Assembly: GCF_040096185.1 (NCBI RefSeq) | Contig: NZ_JBBMFF010000205.1 | Location: 1-64,000, forward strand | Reading direction: 5' to 3' | DNA: 64,000 nt | Source of the DNA: JAZOXB01 sp040096185 | GTDB lineage: Bacteria; Bacillota; Clostridia; Oscillospirales; Oscillospiraceae | In this document: piece by piece, positions 30,337-38,264 of the stretch | Layout: the number at the start of each line of letters is the position of its first letter | Numbering within the stretch: position 1 is the first letter of the stretch | Made by a program: the position numbers and the translations under genes | The notes under the pieces: generated by a model | The model's database searches: none | Seen by the model: the letters and a program-made list of their open reading frames with translations, nothing else | What the model was told of the DNA's origin: nothing

Positions 30337-32105
30337 CAGACTCCCTCCTTTTCCAGCTCTGCCGCAGAGAGCTGCGACATGGCGATCTCACGGTAAACGC
30401 TGCAGTTCTTCATCAGCTCGTCGTGCGTGCCGATCCCGGCCACACGGCCCTCGTCCAGCACGACGATGCGGTCGGCATGACGGATCGTGCCGATGCGCTG
30501 CGCCACGATCAGGCAGGTCGTGTCGCTCAGCTCGCGCGCCAGACCGGCGCGGAGGCTGGCATCGGTGCGGTAATCCAGCGCGGAGAACGAATCATCAAAG
30601 ATGAGGATCTCCGGCTTGCGGGCCAGTGCGCGCGCGATGGAAAGGCGCTGCTTCTGGCCGCCGGAGACGTTTGCGCCCGCCTGTGCGATCGGCGCATCGA
30701 GCTTGCCGGGCAGCTTGTCCACAAATTCCGTGGCCTGCGCCAGCGAGAGCGCGCGCTGCACGGACTCGTCGTCCTGCGGGGCGCTGCTTTCGCCGAACAG
30801 CACATTGCTGCGCACGTCGCCCGCAAACACAATGGCCCGCTGCGTCACATAACCGATGCGGTCGTAGAGCGCATCGAAGCTGTAGCTGCGGACATCCTGC
30901 CCGTCGATGAGCACCTGCCCCTCCGTTGCGTCATAGAAGCGGGCCGCAAGGCTGACAAGCGTCGTTTTGCCGCTGCCGGTCGCACCGATGAAGGCGACGG
31001 TCTCGCCCTTGTTTGCGCGGAAGCTCACATGCTCGAGCACGTCGCCGGACGAGGACGGATAGCGGAACGAGACATCGCGGAATTCCACGGTCCCCTGCTC
31101 CGGCGCTTCGGTCATCTTTCCCTCATGCAGGGAGATCGGCGCATCGAGCACCTCGTTGATGCGGACGGCAGAGACCTGCGCCATCGGCAGCAGAACGAGG
31201 ATCATGACGAGCATCATAAGCGACATGATGATATACGTCGCATAGGTGCCGAACACCACGATATCGCCGAATGTCGAAATGCGCCCGGCAAGGTCCGTTG
31301 CGGATACGCGGTTCACAATCGCCGCGCCGACCCAGTAGATCGTCAGCGACAGGGCGTTCATGGCTAGGCCGACCGCCGGCATCAGCAGCGCCATGGCGCG
31401 CTGGTTGAACAGCTGCGTGCGCATGAGAACATCGTTGGCCTTCTCGAACTTGTCCTCCTGGTATTCCTCGGCATTGTAGGCATGGACCACGTTGATGCCG
31501 GTCAGATTTTCCCGGGAAATGAGGTTGATGTTATCCGTCAGCTTCTGCACGCGCTTGACCCGCGGCAGAATGACGAGGACGACGATAAGCATCAGGGCCA
31601 GCAGCGCCACGACAAAGCCCGCCGTGATCACAGACAGTGTCCAGCTCTTGTTGACGATCTTGATGACCGCCCACACGGCCATGACAGGGGCCTTGATCAT
31701 GGTCTGCATGCCCATGGCAACGAACATCTGGATCTGCGTGATATCATTCGTCGTGCGGTTGATGAGGCTCGGCACGGAGAATTCCAGCATCTCCTTCTGA
31801 CCGAAGTCCGCAACCTTCTGGAACACGCTTTCGCGGATGTGATAGCTGAAGCCTGCCGCGACCTGTGCATTGAGATAGCCGCAGAGGATGGCCATTACCG
31901 CGCTGATGAGCGTGCAGGCCAGCATCTCAAGGCCGGTGTGCAGCACGTCCGAAACGGTACTGCCCGGCGTTTTGATCTGCACGGTCAGATCGCTCATATA
32001 ATCCGGCAGGCGGAGGTCAAAGTAGATCTGGCCCAGAATAAGTGCAACGCACAGCAGCGCCATGATCCACTGTTTCGCCTTCATTTGTTTGAGTAGTCTA
32101 AGCAT
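30336..32105 (-). CDS. ABC exporter half-transporter, partner 1
   Basis: 589 residues, six-span transmembrane domain (about 15-310) and ATPase domain with Walker A GATGSGKTT and signature VSGGQKQR. Walker B reads LIFDDSFSALD, so Asp replaces the catalytic Glu. In heterodimeric exporters one ATP site is normally degenerate in exactly this way, and the partner has the normal Glu but a weak signature. The pair therefore forms one good and one degenerate site. It lies 21 bp after hdeD in the same operon. Confidence 0.92.
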   Translation of the reverse strand: MLRLLKQMKAKQWIMALLCVALILGQIYFDLRLPDYMSDLTVQIKTPGSTVSDVLHTGLEMLACTLISAVMAILCGYLNAQVAAGFSYHIRESVFQKVADFGQKEMLEFSVPSLINRTTNDITQIQMFVAMGMQTMIKAPVMAVWAVIKIVNKSWTLSVITAGFVVALLALMLIVVLVILPRVKRVQKLTDNINLISRENLTGINVVHAYNAEEYQEDKFEKANDVLMRTQLFNQRAMALLMPAVGLAMNALSLTIYWVGAAIVNRVSATDLAGRISTFGDIVVFGTYATYIIMSLMMLVMILVLLPMAQVSAVRINEVLDAPISLHEGKMTEAPEQGTVEFRDVSFRYPSSSGDVLEHVSFRANKGETVAFIGATGSGKTTLVSLAARFYDATEGQVLIDGQDVRSYSFDALYDRIGYVTQRAIVFAGDVRSNVLFGESSAPQDDESVQRALSLAQATEFVDKLPGKLDAPIAQAGANVSGGQKQRLSIARALARKPEILIFDDSFSALDYRTDASLRAGLARELSDTTCLIVAQRIGTIRHADRIVVLDEGRVAGIGTHDELMKNCSVYREIAMSQLSAAELEKEGV

Positions 32106-32126
32106 AACAGGATTTCCTTCCAGAAA

Positions 32127-32663
32127 TTATCTGCCCATACCGCTGAGCGCCAGCACGATGCCGTCCACGCCCAGCAGGATGAGATAGAAGCCGATCGTCA
32201 GGCTCATGGAAACGGCCGACAGCACGGGGTGCAGCAGCATGAGCGTTGCCAGCACGATGCCGAGGATATTCAGAATGAGTGAAATTGTATAGCTCGCGCG
32301 GCCCGCCGTCAGGCGCACCCAGTTCAAGTGCGTCAGGTTGGAGATGCAGTGCGTCAGGAACCACAACGGGAACAGCAGGGTCATGGCCCACTGCCCGGCA
32401 GAGGGATAGACCAGCAGCATGAAGCCGCACATCACGCTCAGAATACCACTGACAAGCGCCGTCATCGGGCCGAAGCCCGTATGGCGCTCCACGCGCGCAT
32501 AAAACGCAATGTCCATGATTCCCGTGGCCACGGCAAGTACGCCATAGACCATCACAAAGCTCTCGAGCGCCGCCTCCGGCCAGATAAAGGTCGCAATGCC
32601 GAGCAGCACGAGCAGGATGCTGACGATGAGCGCCAGCCAGCCAAAGCCGGAACGGTCACGCAT
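32127..32663 (-). CDS. HdeD-family (DUF308) membrane protein
   Basis: 178 residues with about six hydrophobic segments arranged as pairs, the pattern of HdeD/DUF308 proteins (LLVLLGIATFIWPEAALE, then GILSVMCGFMLLVYPSAG and a third unit). HdeD is linked to acid resistance in enterics; in clostridia the role is unknown. ATG 32663 has AAGGAGG about 9 bases upstream and overlaps the end of ftsH by 8 nt. It is cotranscribed with ftsH and the ABC exporter. Confidence 0.85.
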   Translation of the reverse strand: MRDRSGFGWLALIVSILLVLLGIATFIWPEAALESFVMVYGVLAVATGIMDIAFYARVERHTGFGPMTALVSGILSVMCGFMLLVYPSAGQWAMTLLFPLWFLTHCISNLTHLNWVRLTAGRASYTISLILNILGIVLATLMLLHPVLSAVSMSLTIGFYLILLGVDGIVLALSGMGR

Positions 32664-34488
32664 GATGCTCTTCCTCCTTCTGCGCCGCGTGAAGGATCCG
32701 CATGAATTCTTCACCGGTGATCGTTTCCTTTTCATACAGCACCTGTGCCAGCTGATCCAGCAGCGCGCGGTGCTCCGTCAGCAGGCTGTGCGCCCGCTCA
32801 TGCTCCGTGCGGACCAGCTCAACGACCTTGCGGTCGATCTCGCGCTGCGTCTGCTCCGAGCAGCTCATGGACGTATCGCCGCCCAGATACTGATTCCGCG
32901 TGGTCTGCATGGCGACCATGTCGAATTCATCCGTCATGCCGTACTGCGCGATCATGGCGCGCGCGATGCGCGTGGCCTGCTCGATGTCGTTCGAAGCGCC
33001 GGTCGTGATCTCACCGAGCGCGACCTCCTCGGCCGCGCGGCCGCCGGTCAGCGTAGCCAGCTTGGCCAGAAGCTCGCCGCGGGTCATCAGGTTCTTTTCG
33101 CCCTGCTCGACCTGCATGGTGTAGCCCAGCGCACCGGACGTGCGCGGGATGATCGTGATCTTCTGCACGGGCGCGGAGTCCGTCTGCAGGGCCGCCACGA
33201 GCGCGTGGCCGATCTCATGATAGGACACGACGCGCTTTTCATGATCCGACAGCACGGCGTTTTTCTTCTGATAACCCGCGATGACAGTCTCGATGCTCTC
33301 CTCAAGGTCCGCCTCGGTGACGGTCTTGCGGCCGTCGCGCACGGCGCGCAGCGCGCCCTCGTTGATGATATTTGCAAGCTCTGCGCCGGAAGCGCCCGCC
33401 GCCATACGCGCGATGGTGTGGAAGTCCACATCGTCGCCCACACGGATTTTGCGCGCATGCACGCGCAGGATGGCCTCTCTGCCCTTCAGGTCCGGCAGCT
33501 CGACCGGCACACGGCGGTCAAAGCGGCCCGGACGCGTCAGCGCCGGATCGAGTGACTCGGGGCGGTTCGTCGCGGCGAGGATCATCACGCCGTTGTTGCC
33601 CTCGAAGCCGTCCATCTCGGTCAGCAGCTGGTTCAGGGTCTGCTCCCGCTCGTCGTTGCCGCCGAACTGGCCATCACGCTTTTTGCCGATGGCATCGATC
33701 TCATCGATGAACACGATGCACGGGGCCTTTTCCTTGGCCTGACTGAACAGATCGCGCACCTTTGATGCGCCCATGCCCACGAACATCTCAACGAATTCCG
33801 AGCCGGAAATGGAGAAGAACGGCACATTCGCCTCACCCGCGACAGCCTTGGCCAGCATGGTCTTGCCGGTTCCCGGAGGGCCGACGAGCAGGATGCCCTT
33901 TGGCATGGAGGCGCCGACGTCCGTATACTTCTTCGGATCGTGCAGATAATCGACGATCTCCGCAAGGCTCTCCTTGGCCTCGTCCTCGCCTGCCACATCG
34001 CTGAAGTGGATACCGGCCGTGGACTGCACATAGACCTTGGCGTTGCTCTTACCGAAGGCCATGGCATTCTTGCCGCCCGCCTGCTCCACGAGCTTCTTGC
34101 CCACATAACGGCCAAGCGCCAGGAACAGCAGCAGCGGCACGATGGACGTCAGGAAAAAGCTCAGCAGCGGCGACATCGTCTTCTGCACATCGCGGCTGAA
34201 CGTCGCGCCGGAGGCATACAGCCGCTCCGTCAGGCTCGGGTCGTCCATGACGCCCGTGCAGTAGACGGTCTTGCCGCCCTTTTCCGTGTAATAGATCTCA
34301 TCGTCGTCGATCTCGACCTTTTCGATCTGCTGGGCCTCGATCTTGCTCATGAACGTGCCGTAGTCGACCTCCTCGATGCTGCGGCGGTTCAGCAGCGGCG
34401 TTACGAGCAGATTGAACAGCGCAATGATCAGAAGCACGATGCCGTAGTAATACAGCAGGGGCTTTTTCGGTGATTTGACTTCCTTCAT
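32656..34488 (-). CDS. ftsH: ATP-dependent zinc metalloprotease FtsH
   Basis: 610 residues. Two N-terminal membrane spans (about 11-33 and 105-127) flank a short extracytoplasmic region. The AAA module has Walker A GPPGTGKT (about 202-209) and Walker B IVFIDEIDAIG. The protease zinc site is HEIGH (about 423-427), within the usual HExxH. It degrades membrane and soluble proteins. Its position in a transporter operon behind a coiled-coil gene is unusual and suggests a specialised paralogue. It overlaps the gene before it by 4 nt (ATGA). Confidence 0.95.
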   Translation of the reverse strand: MKEVKSPKKPLLYYYGIVLLIIALFNLLVTPLLNRRSIEEVDYGTFMSKIEAQQIEKVEIDDDEIYYTEKGGKTVYCTGVMDDPSLTERLYASGATFSRDVQKTMSPLLSFFLTSIVPLLLFLALGRYVGKKLVEQAGGKNAMAFGKSNAKVYVQSTAGIHFSDVAGEDEAKESLAEIVDYLHDPKKYTDVGASMPKGILLVGPPGTGKTMLAKAVAGEANVPFFSISGSEFVEMFVGMGASKVRDLFSQAKEKAPCIVFIDEIDAIGKKRDGQFGGNDEREQTLNQLLTEMDGFEGNNGVMILAATNRPESLDPALTRPGRFDRRVPVELPDLKGREAILRVHARKIRVGDDVDFHTIARMAAGASGAELANIINEGALRAVRDGRKTVTEADLEESIETVIAGYQKKNAVLSDHEKRVVSYHEIGHALVAALQTDSAPVQKITIIPRTSGALGYTMQVEQGEKNLMTRGELLAKLATLTGGRAAEEVALGEITTGASNDIEQATRIARAMIAQYGMTDEFDMVAMQTTRNQYLGGDTSMSCSEQTQREIDRKVVELVRTEHERAHSLLTEHRALLDQLAQVLYEKETITGEEFMRILHAAQKEEEHHA

Positions 34489-34889
34489 TCTGCAGCACTT
34501 CCTTTCCTCTGTTCATCGCGGATGGCCTCGAGCGCCACAAGCAGCGCATGGCGCGCCGCCTGCATGGCAAAGTCCATCGCATATTCCGCGAAGAGGAGCT
34601 GCATCTCCTCTCCGCTCTCATCGCCGCGCCGGACCTCGGTCTGCACGCGGCGGACAATTTCGCGGATCTCCTCAAACGCATCGGCGATCTCGCCGACCTG
34701 ATGCGCGCGGCTGTGGCGCAGGCGCTCCGCCAGCGCATGGGCGCATTGTGCCGTCTCCTCGCGCGTCTGCGCAATGGCGGCATCCAGCTCGGCGCTTTCC
34801 ATCTGCGCGGCTGACTGCAGCTTTGCATGCACGCCCGCAAGCTGGGCGTCTACCTCTGCCAGCTTTCCCGCCAGCATGTCCTGTTCCAT
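34485..34889 (-). CDS. Helical coiled-coil protein upstream of ftsH
   Basis: 134 residues, almost entirely amphipathic helix with heptad-like Ala/Leu/Glu patterns (ELDAAIAQTREETAQ, EIADAFEEIREIVRR), no signal peptide or membrane span. I do not recognise a family. It is translationally coupled to ftsH through an ATGA overlap, so an adaptor or regulator of the protease is a reasonable guess. Ribosome site AAGGAG 8 bases before ATG. Confidence 0.75.
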   Translation of the reverse strand: MEQDMLAGKLAEVDAQLAGVHAKLQSAAQMESAELDAAIAQTREETAQCAHALAERLRHSRAHQVGEIADAFEEIREIVRRVQTEVRRGDESGEEMQLLFAEYAMDFAMQAARHALLVALEAIRDEQRKGSAAE

Positions 34890-34948
34890 GTTCCAGCACT
34901 CCTTTCCGTTTGCTCCCGTATTTTACCCCGTCGGCCCGGGAAACGCAA

Positions 34949-34977
34949 TTTACACTTTCGCAGGCCTGTATAGACAA
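34949..34977 (-). promoter_or_regulatory. Possible promoter of the coiled coil-ftsH-hdeD-ABC operon
   Basis: TTGTCT, 17-bp spacer and a poor -10 (TGTAAA) on the minus strand, directly after the tetR terminator. Confidence 0.4.
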
Positions 34978-34983
34978 AAAAGC

Positions 34984-35010
34984 CGAAGTGTAAAGGTTTT
35001 TTACACTTCG
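34984..35010 (-). terminator. Terminator after tetR
   Basis: CGAAGTGTAAA and TTTACACTTCG form an 11-bp stem, followed on the minus strand by GGCTTTTTTG. Confidence 0.8.
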
Positions 35011-35028
35011 ACTCAGCTGTCAAATCCT

Positions 35029-35604
35029 TCAATCCTTCAATTTTTCCGGCAGGCGCGTCGCACCGCCCGGCGCAAAGGCGTTCATGCTGGCTGCCATCAT
35101 CCGGTAGATATCGCGCACGGTCTCGTCGATGTGCGCCGAGTCCTCCTCCGTCCAGCTGCGCATCAGGCCCACCACAGCGTTGAGATGGTAGCGCAGCATC
35201 AGGCTCATCTGCTCGCGCGTGCAGCCCGGCGGGAAATGCCACCGCCGCAGGATGCGCTCGATGAGCGAGTTGAACGACTGCGTCACGAGCCGCTCCAGCT
35301 CTTCCCGATAGCCGGCGTGCATGGCCTTTTCCACAAACAGACGGGAGCTGAGCGACAGCGTGATCAGGTATTTCAGGCTCTCCTCCGGCGTGCTCTGCAT
35401 GGAGGCCTCCTGCATGCTGCGCTTCAGGTTTCGCTTCATCATCCACAGCAGCAGATCCGGGATATCCTCAAAATGATAGTAGAACGTCTGTCTTGTGATA
35501 TGGCATTCGTTCACAATATCCGTCACGGTCAGCTTTTTGCCGTCCCGGCGCAGGAGAAGCCGCCTTGCCGCGGCTGCAATGAGCTCTTTGCGATCATCCG
35601 GCAT
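35029..35604 (-). CDS. TetR-family transcriptional regulator
   Basis: 191 residues. The helix-turn-helix is VTDIVNECHITRQTFYYHF (about 27-45) in a TetR_N domain, followed by a helical ligand-binding domain. It resembles TetR/AcrR regulators of the DhaS/TipAS-like type in clostridia. ATG 35604 follows GGGAGGG; the start overlaps the membrane-protein gene before it by 11 nt. It lies directly upstream of the ftsH-ABC operon and is the likely regulator of that operon, though no operator could be identified. Confidence 0.9.
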   Translation of the reverse strand: MPDDRKELIAAAARRLLLRRDGKKLTVTDIVNECHITRQTFYYHFEDIPDLLLWMMKRNLKRSMQEASMQSTPEESLKYLITLSLSSRLFVEKAMHAGYREELERLVTQSFNSLIERILRRWHFPPGCTREQMSLMLRYHLNAVVGLMRSWTEEDSAHIDETVRDIYRMMAASMNAFAPGGATRLPEKLKD

Positions 35605-36346
35605 GCTTTTTCCCTCCCGTGCGGCGGCGCTGCTCCAACGTTTCACGCAGCTCGCGCAGATGTTCGTTCAAGGGGCGCTCCGAGCGCAGTGGGAAGAAGA
35701 AGCTTGCCTTCTGCGCGGAGCGGTCGTGCACGCTGCGGACGTGTGCCTTGAGGTTTTCATACTTGACGATAACCTCATTCTCATCTGCGAGCTTCTTGAT
35801 ACGGTGGATGAGCTTCGTGGAGTAGACGACGTCGATGAGGAACACGCCGTAAAACAGGCCGATGACAAAGGAGAACGCCAGATTGCGCGAAAGCCAGTCA
35901 ATAGCGTGCAGGATACGCGGATGGATCAGAAAATAATACGCCGCGCCGAGAATGGCCCACGCCAGCGAGAATTTCGGGCAGATGAGGCCCTGAATATTGC
36001 CCCACTGCTTGCTGTAGTCCCACAGGCGGACATGGAAGCCCTTGAGGGCGATGAGACCGGCGAAATATTCCGTCACGGTCATGCACACCGCCATGATCAG
36101 GAACAGGACCACGCGATTCCAGAACGGGTCGCGGATAATACTGAACTGCTCCAGCGAGGCGATCAGGTAGAGAAAGCACAGACCGCAGCCATACAGCGGC
36201 AAATATGGTCCGACGCAGAAGCCGGGATTGATCCACTTGCGCTCCGGGTTCGCCGAAGAGAAAAAGCGGCGGAACAGCAGCTCCAGCACCCAGCCCAGCG
36301 TTGCACCGATGAAAAACAGGAAGGCAAGCGTCAGAAAAATATTCAT
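35594..36346 (-). CDS. Multi-pass membrane protein of the CmpB (PF06541) type
   Basis: 250 residues with about five hydrophobic spans and conserved-looking GATLGWVLELLFRRFF, INPGFCVGPYLPLYG and FAGLIALKGFHVRLWDYS motifs. These match the family annotated as putative ABC-transporter type IV / CmpB membrane proteins, common in clostridia and of unknown role. The last 50 residues are charged and cytoplasmic. ATG 36346 follows GGAGGAACC directly. Cotranscribed with tetR. Confidence 0.85.
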   Translation of the reverse strand: MNIFLTLAFLFFIGATLGWVLELLFRRFFSSANPERKWINPGFCVGPYLPLYGCGLCFLYLIASLEQFSIIRDPFWNRVVLFLIMAVCMTVTEYFAGLIALKGFHVRLWDYSKQWGNIQGLICPKFSLAWAILGAAYYFLIHPRILHAIDWLSRNLAFSFVIGLFYGVFLIDVVYSTKLIHRIKKLADENEVIVKYENLKAHVRSVHDRSAQKASFFFPLRSERPLNEHLRELRETLEQRRRTGGKKHAG

Positions 36347-36385
36347 GGTTCCTCCATGCGCCACGCGCTCGGTTTCGTCGACATC

Positions 36386-36414
36386 ATTATATTCTGTTTT
36401 CGCCCGAAACGCAA
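36386..36414 (-). promoter_or_regulatory. Promoter of the CmpB-type gene and tetR
   Basis: TTGCGT, 17-bp spacer, TATAAT on the minus strand. Confidence 0.7.
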
Positions 36415-36426
36415 GGGGTGATGATT

Positions 36427-36518
36427 CAGTTTGTCAAAAAGTCCCTCCGGGGCTTTTTTGCCAAGCTGCTTCCAGAATTGCAAAATATAATTTTGCTGTA
36501 TCTTATTTTGCAATTCTG
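36427..36518. repeat. Two back-to-back palindromes
   Basis: The first (36427-36468) is an imperfect inverted repeat, CAGTTTGTCAAAAAGTCCC against the complement of GGGGCTTTTTTGCCAAGCTG. The second (36473-36487 / 36504-36518) has perfect 15-base arms CAGAATTGCAAAATA and TATTTTGCAATTCTG. Both have the form of short interspersed palindromic repeats; the first can act as a terminator. Confidence 0.65.
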
Positions 36519-36796
36519 CCGCTGCGGCGGGTTATGGAACGGGAAAGGACACCCTGACGGTTTCCTTTCACACTTTTCTTCCCTCCGAAACTTTTGGTCT
36601 GGCAGATTTTTTGGCAGTCTGGATTCCCGTGTAATGTTAATGCATTTTGCAGCCGCTCCGCCGCGCTCCAGATCAGGCGGCTCAGGCCGCAGCACACGAG
36701 CGCAGGCAGCAGCAGAAGCCCGGAAAGCACCGCGCCCGTCCAGAAAACAGCGGCAGCGGCCGCTGTCCACAGCCTGCCCGTTCCCGTTTTGCGCAT
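36503..36796 (-). CDS. Possible small membrane protein
   Basis: 97 codons. One hydrophobic segment (about 10-42, AVFWTGAVLSGLLLLPALV) after a basic start, so it could sit in the membrane. GCGGAGG lies 7 bases before ATG. The second half looks non-gene-like and its end runs into the palindrome at 36504-36518, so the original reading frame may have ended earlier and been changed by insertion. Function unknown. Confidence 0.4.
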   Translation of the reverse strand: MRKTGTGRLWTAAAAAVFWTGAVLSGLLLLPALVCCGLSRLIWSAAERLQNALTLHGNPDCQKICQTKSFGGKKSVKGNRQGVLSRSITRRSGRIAK

Positions 36797-36854
36797 GATT
36801 CCACCTCCGCAGAAGGATATATGCGCGCCGGGTGCAGAAAAGAACCGTGCCGCA

Positions 36855-36883
36855 TTGACAAATCTCCGATTCCGGGATATACT
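36855..36883 (+). promoter_or_regulatory. Promoter of the 59-residue protein
   Basis: TTGACA, 17-bp spacer, TATACT. Confidence 0.75.
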
Positions 36884-36908
36884 AAAGGTCAGAAAGGAGG
36901 CGTTCACA

Positions 36909-37088
36909 ATGGATAACGAAAACGTCAAGAAGGAATGGAAGAAAGCCGGTTCCGATCTGGGTCACGCCTTCGCAGGTCTGGGCAAGATGCTCATCCGCAC
37001 GGCCAAGGTCGGCATGGAAAAGGCCGATGAGTGGGCCAATAGCGACGATTCTCCCAAGGAGGAACAAAAGCCCGAGGGGCAGGAATAA
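36909..37088 (+). CDS. Small acidic/basic soluble protein, unknown function
   Basis: 59 residues: a charged helix (MDNENVKKEWKKAG), a central amphipathic segment (LGHAFAGLGKMLIRTAKVG) and an acidic tail. AAAGGAGG is 8 bases before ATG, and promoter and terminator are both clear, so it is a genuine short gene. I do not recognise it. The amphipathic centre could associate with membrane. Confidence 0.8.
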   Translation: MDNENVKKEWKKAGSDLGHAFAGLGKMLIRTAKVGMEKADEWANSDDSPKEEQKPEGQE

Positions 37089-37105
37089 TTCCGCACAAAA
37101 ATATG

Positions 37106-37141
37106 CCGGGCGATCCCGCATGGCGAGATCGCCCGGTTTTT
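37106..37141 (+). terminator. Terminator after the 59-residue protein
   Basis: CCGGGCGATC and GATCGCCCGG with an inner GC stem, followed by TTTTT; also serves the convergent ModE-like gene. Confidence 0.85.
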
Positions 37142-37145
37142 CTGT

Positions 37146-37517
37146 TTATTCTGATTCCGCCTGCGGCTCCTCCGCGAATTCCGCAAACGCGCGGCCGAAT
37201 TCCTCGGCGGCAAAGGCCCGCATCCGGGCGCAGTAGTCCCCATAGGCCGCAAGCAGACGCTCGGCCTTTGGAGAAAGCTCCGCGCCGCCGCCGTGCCGCC
37301 CGCCCGTCACCGAGACGAGCAACGGAAAGCCCAGCTCGCGCTCCGCCTGCTTTACGATGGTCCACGCCTTGGAATAGGCCATGCCCATGGTCATGGCCGC
37401 GCCCCGCAGGGAATGCGCCTCGCGCACATGGCGCAGGAGCTCCGCAACACCGGGGCCGAAGCATTTTGTTTCCCGAAAGATCCGGATGCTGATAACCGGC
37501 CTTAATTTCTTGTCCAT
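37146..37517 (-). CDS. ModE/LysR-type winged-helix regulator, possibly leaderless
   Basis: 123 residues, a single winged-helix domain of the ModE N-terminal/LysR kind (LLRHVREAHSLRGAAMTMGMAYSKAWTIVKQAE) without the molybdate-binding MOP domains. Such short ModE-like proteins control molybdenum or selenium-hydroxylase genes, which fits the divergent yqeC-yqeB. The -10 box at 37529-37524 places the transcript start at or within a base or two of ATG 37517, and no ribosome site is present, so the message is probably leaderless. Confidence 0.85.
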   Translation of the reverse strand: MDKKLRPVISIRIFRETKCFGPGVAELLRHVREAHSLRGAAMTMGMAYSKAWTIVKQAERELGFPLLVSVTGGRHGGGAELSPKAERLLAAYGDYCARMRAFAAEEFGRAFAEFAEEPQAESE

Positions 37518-37523
37518 AGCTTC

Positions 37524-37552
37524 AGTATACCACACCGCACGGGCCGCGTCAA
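37524..37552 (-). promoter_or_regulatory. Promoter of the ModE-like gene
   Basis: TTGACG, 17-bp spacer, TATACT on the minus strand, ending 6 bases before the start codon. Confidence 0.75.
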
Positions 37553-37563
37553 GCGCGGCGGAG

Positions 37564-37592
37564 TTGACGAATCGGGCAGAATGTGCTATAGT
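37564..37592 (+). promoter_or_regulatory. Promoter of yqeC-yqeB-iclR-aguAB
   Basis: TTGACG, 17-bp spacer, TATAGT. The divergent ModE-like promoter lies only 12 bp away, so one bound regulator could affect both. Confidence 0.7.
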
Positions 37593-37628
37593 CAGTGGCA
37601 AAGAGATCACAAGGAGTCGTGTCCTGTT

Positions 37629-38264
37629 ATGCTATTTTCCGAAGCGCTGGAAATTCGCCCCGGCCTGACCGCCGTCATGGGCAGCGGCGGCAAGACCTCC
37701 CTCGTCTGCCGTCTGGCGGACGAGCTTTCCGCCGCGCGCGTCATCATCGCGACCTCGACGCATATGCGGCAGGTCCCTGCCCTGCAGACGCGCGTCGGCA
37801 CCGTTGCGCCCGGCACGCCCGCCATCGTGGGAACACCGTGCGGCGACGGAAAATTCGGCCCGCCGGAGCAGAGCTGGGCCGAGCTCTGTACGCTTGCCGA
37901 CTATGTGCTCGTGGAGGCCGACGGCTCCCGCGGGCTGCCGCTCAAGGCTCACCTGTCCCACGAGCCGGTCCTGCCGCAGGAGGCCGGGCAGGTCATCGCC
38001 GTGCTCGGGCTGACGGGGCTTGGCCGCCCTATTGCAGAGGCTGCGCACCGGCCGGAGCGCTATGCCGGGCTGGCTGGCTGTGCACCGGAGGACATTGCCA
38101 CGCCGGAGCGCGCCACGCGCGTGCTCGAGACCGAGGCACTTCACACGCGGGTGCTGCTCAATCAGGCCGATGCCGCCGACGGCACGGCCCTGCTGGACCG
38201 GCTGCACTGCCCGGCCGTCCTCGCCAGCTTACGAAAAGGAGAAATCATATCATGCTCGTTCTGA
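37629..38264 (+). CDS. yqeC: Selenium cofactor/hydroxylase accessory protein YqeC
   Basis: 211 residues with a P-loop-like GSGGKTSL near the N terminus, IATSTHM and the family motif VEADGSRGLPLKAH. YqeC is found with selenium-dependent molybdenum hydroxylases in clostridia and is thought to help mature or load the selenium-containing cofactor. ATG 37629 follows AAGGAG by 12 bases. It overlaps yqeB by 13 nt. No hydroxylase is encoded in the window. Confidence 0.88.
   Translation: MLFSEALEIRPGLTAVMGSGGKTSLVCRLADELSAARVIIATSTHMRQVPALQTRVGTVAPGTPAIVGTPCGDGKFGPPEQSWAELCTLADYVLVEADGSRGLPLKAHLSHEPVLPQEAGQVIAVLGLTGLGRPIAEAAHRPERYAGLAGCAPEDIATPERATRVLETEALHTRVLLNQADAADGTALLDRLHCPAVLASLRKGEIISCSF

Noticed and set aside
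36418..36798. A plus-strand 126-codon frame beginning VKKSLRGFFAKLLP
   Set aside because: Its start is the translation of a palindromic repeat and it has no ribosome binding site; the opposite strand has the better start.
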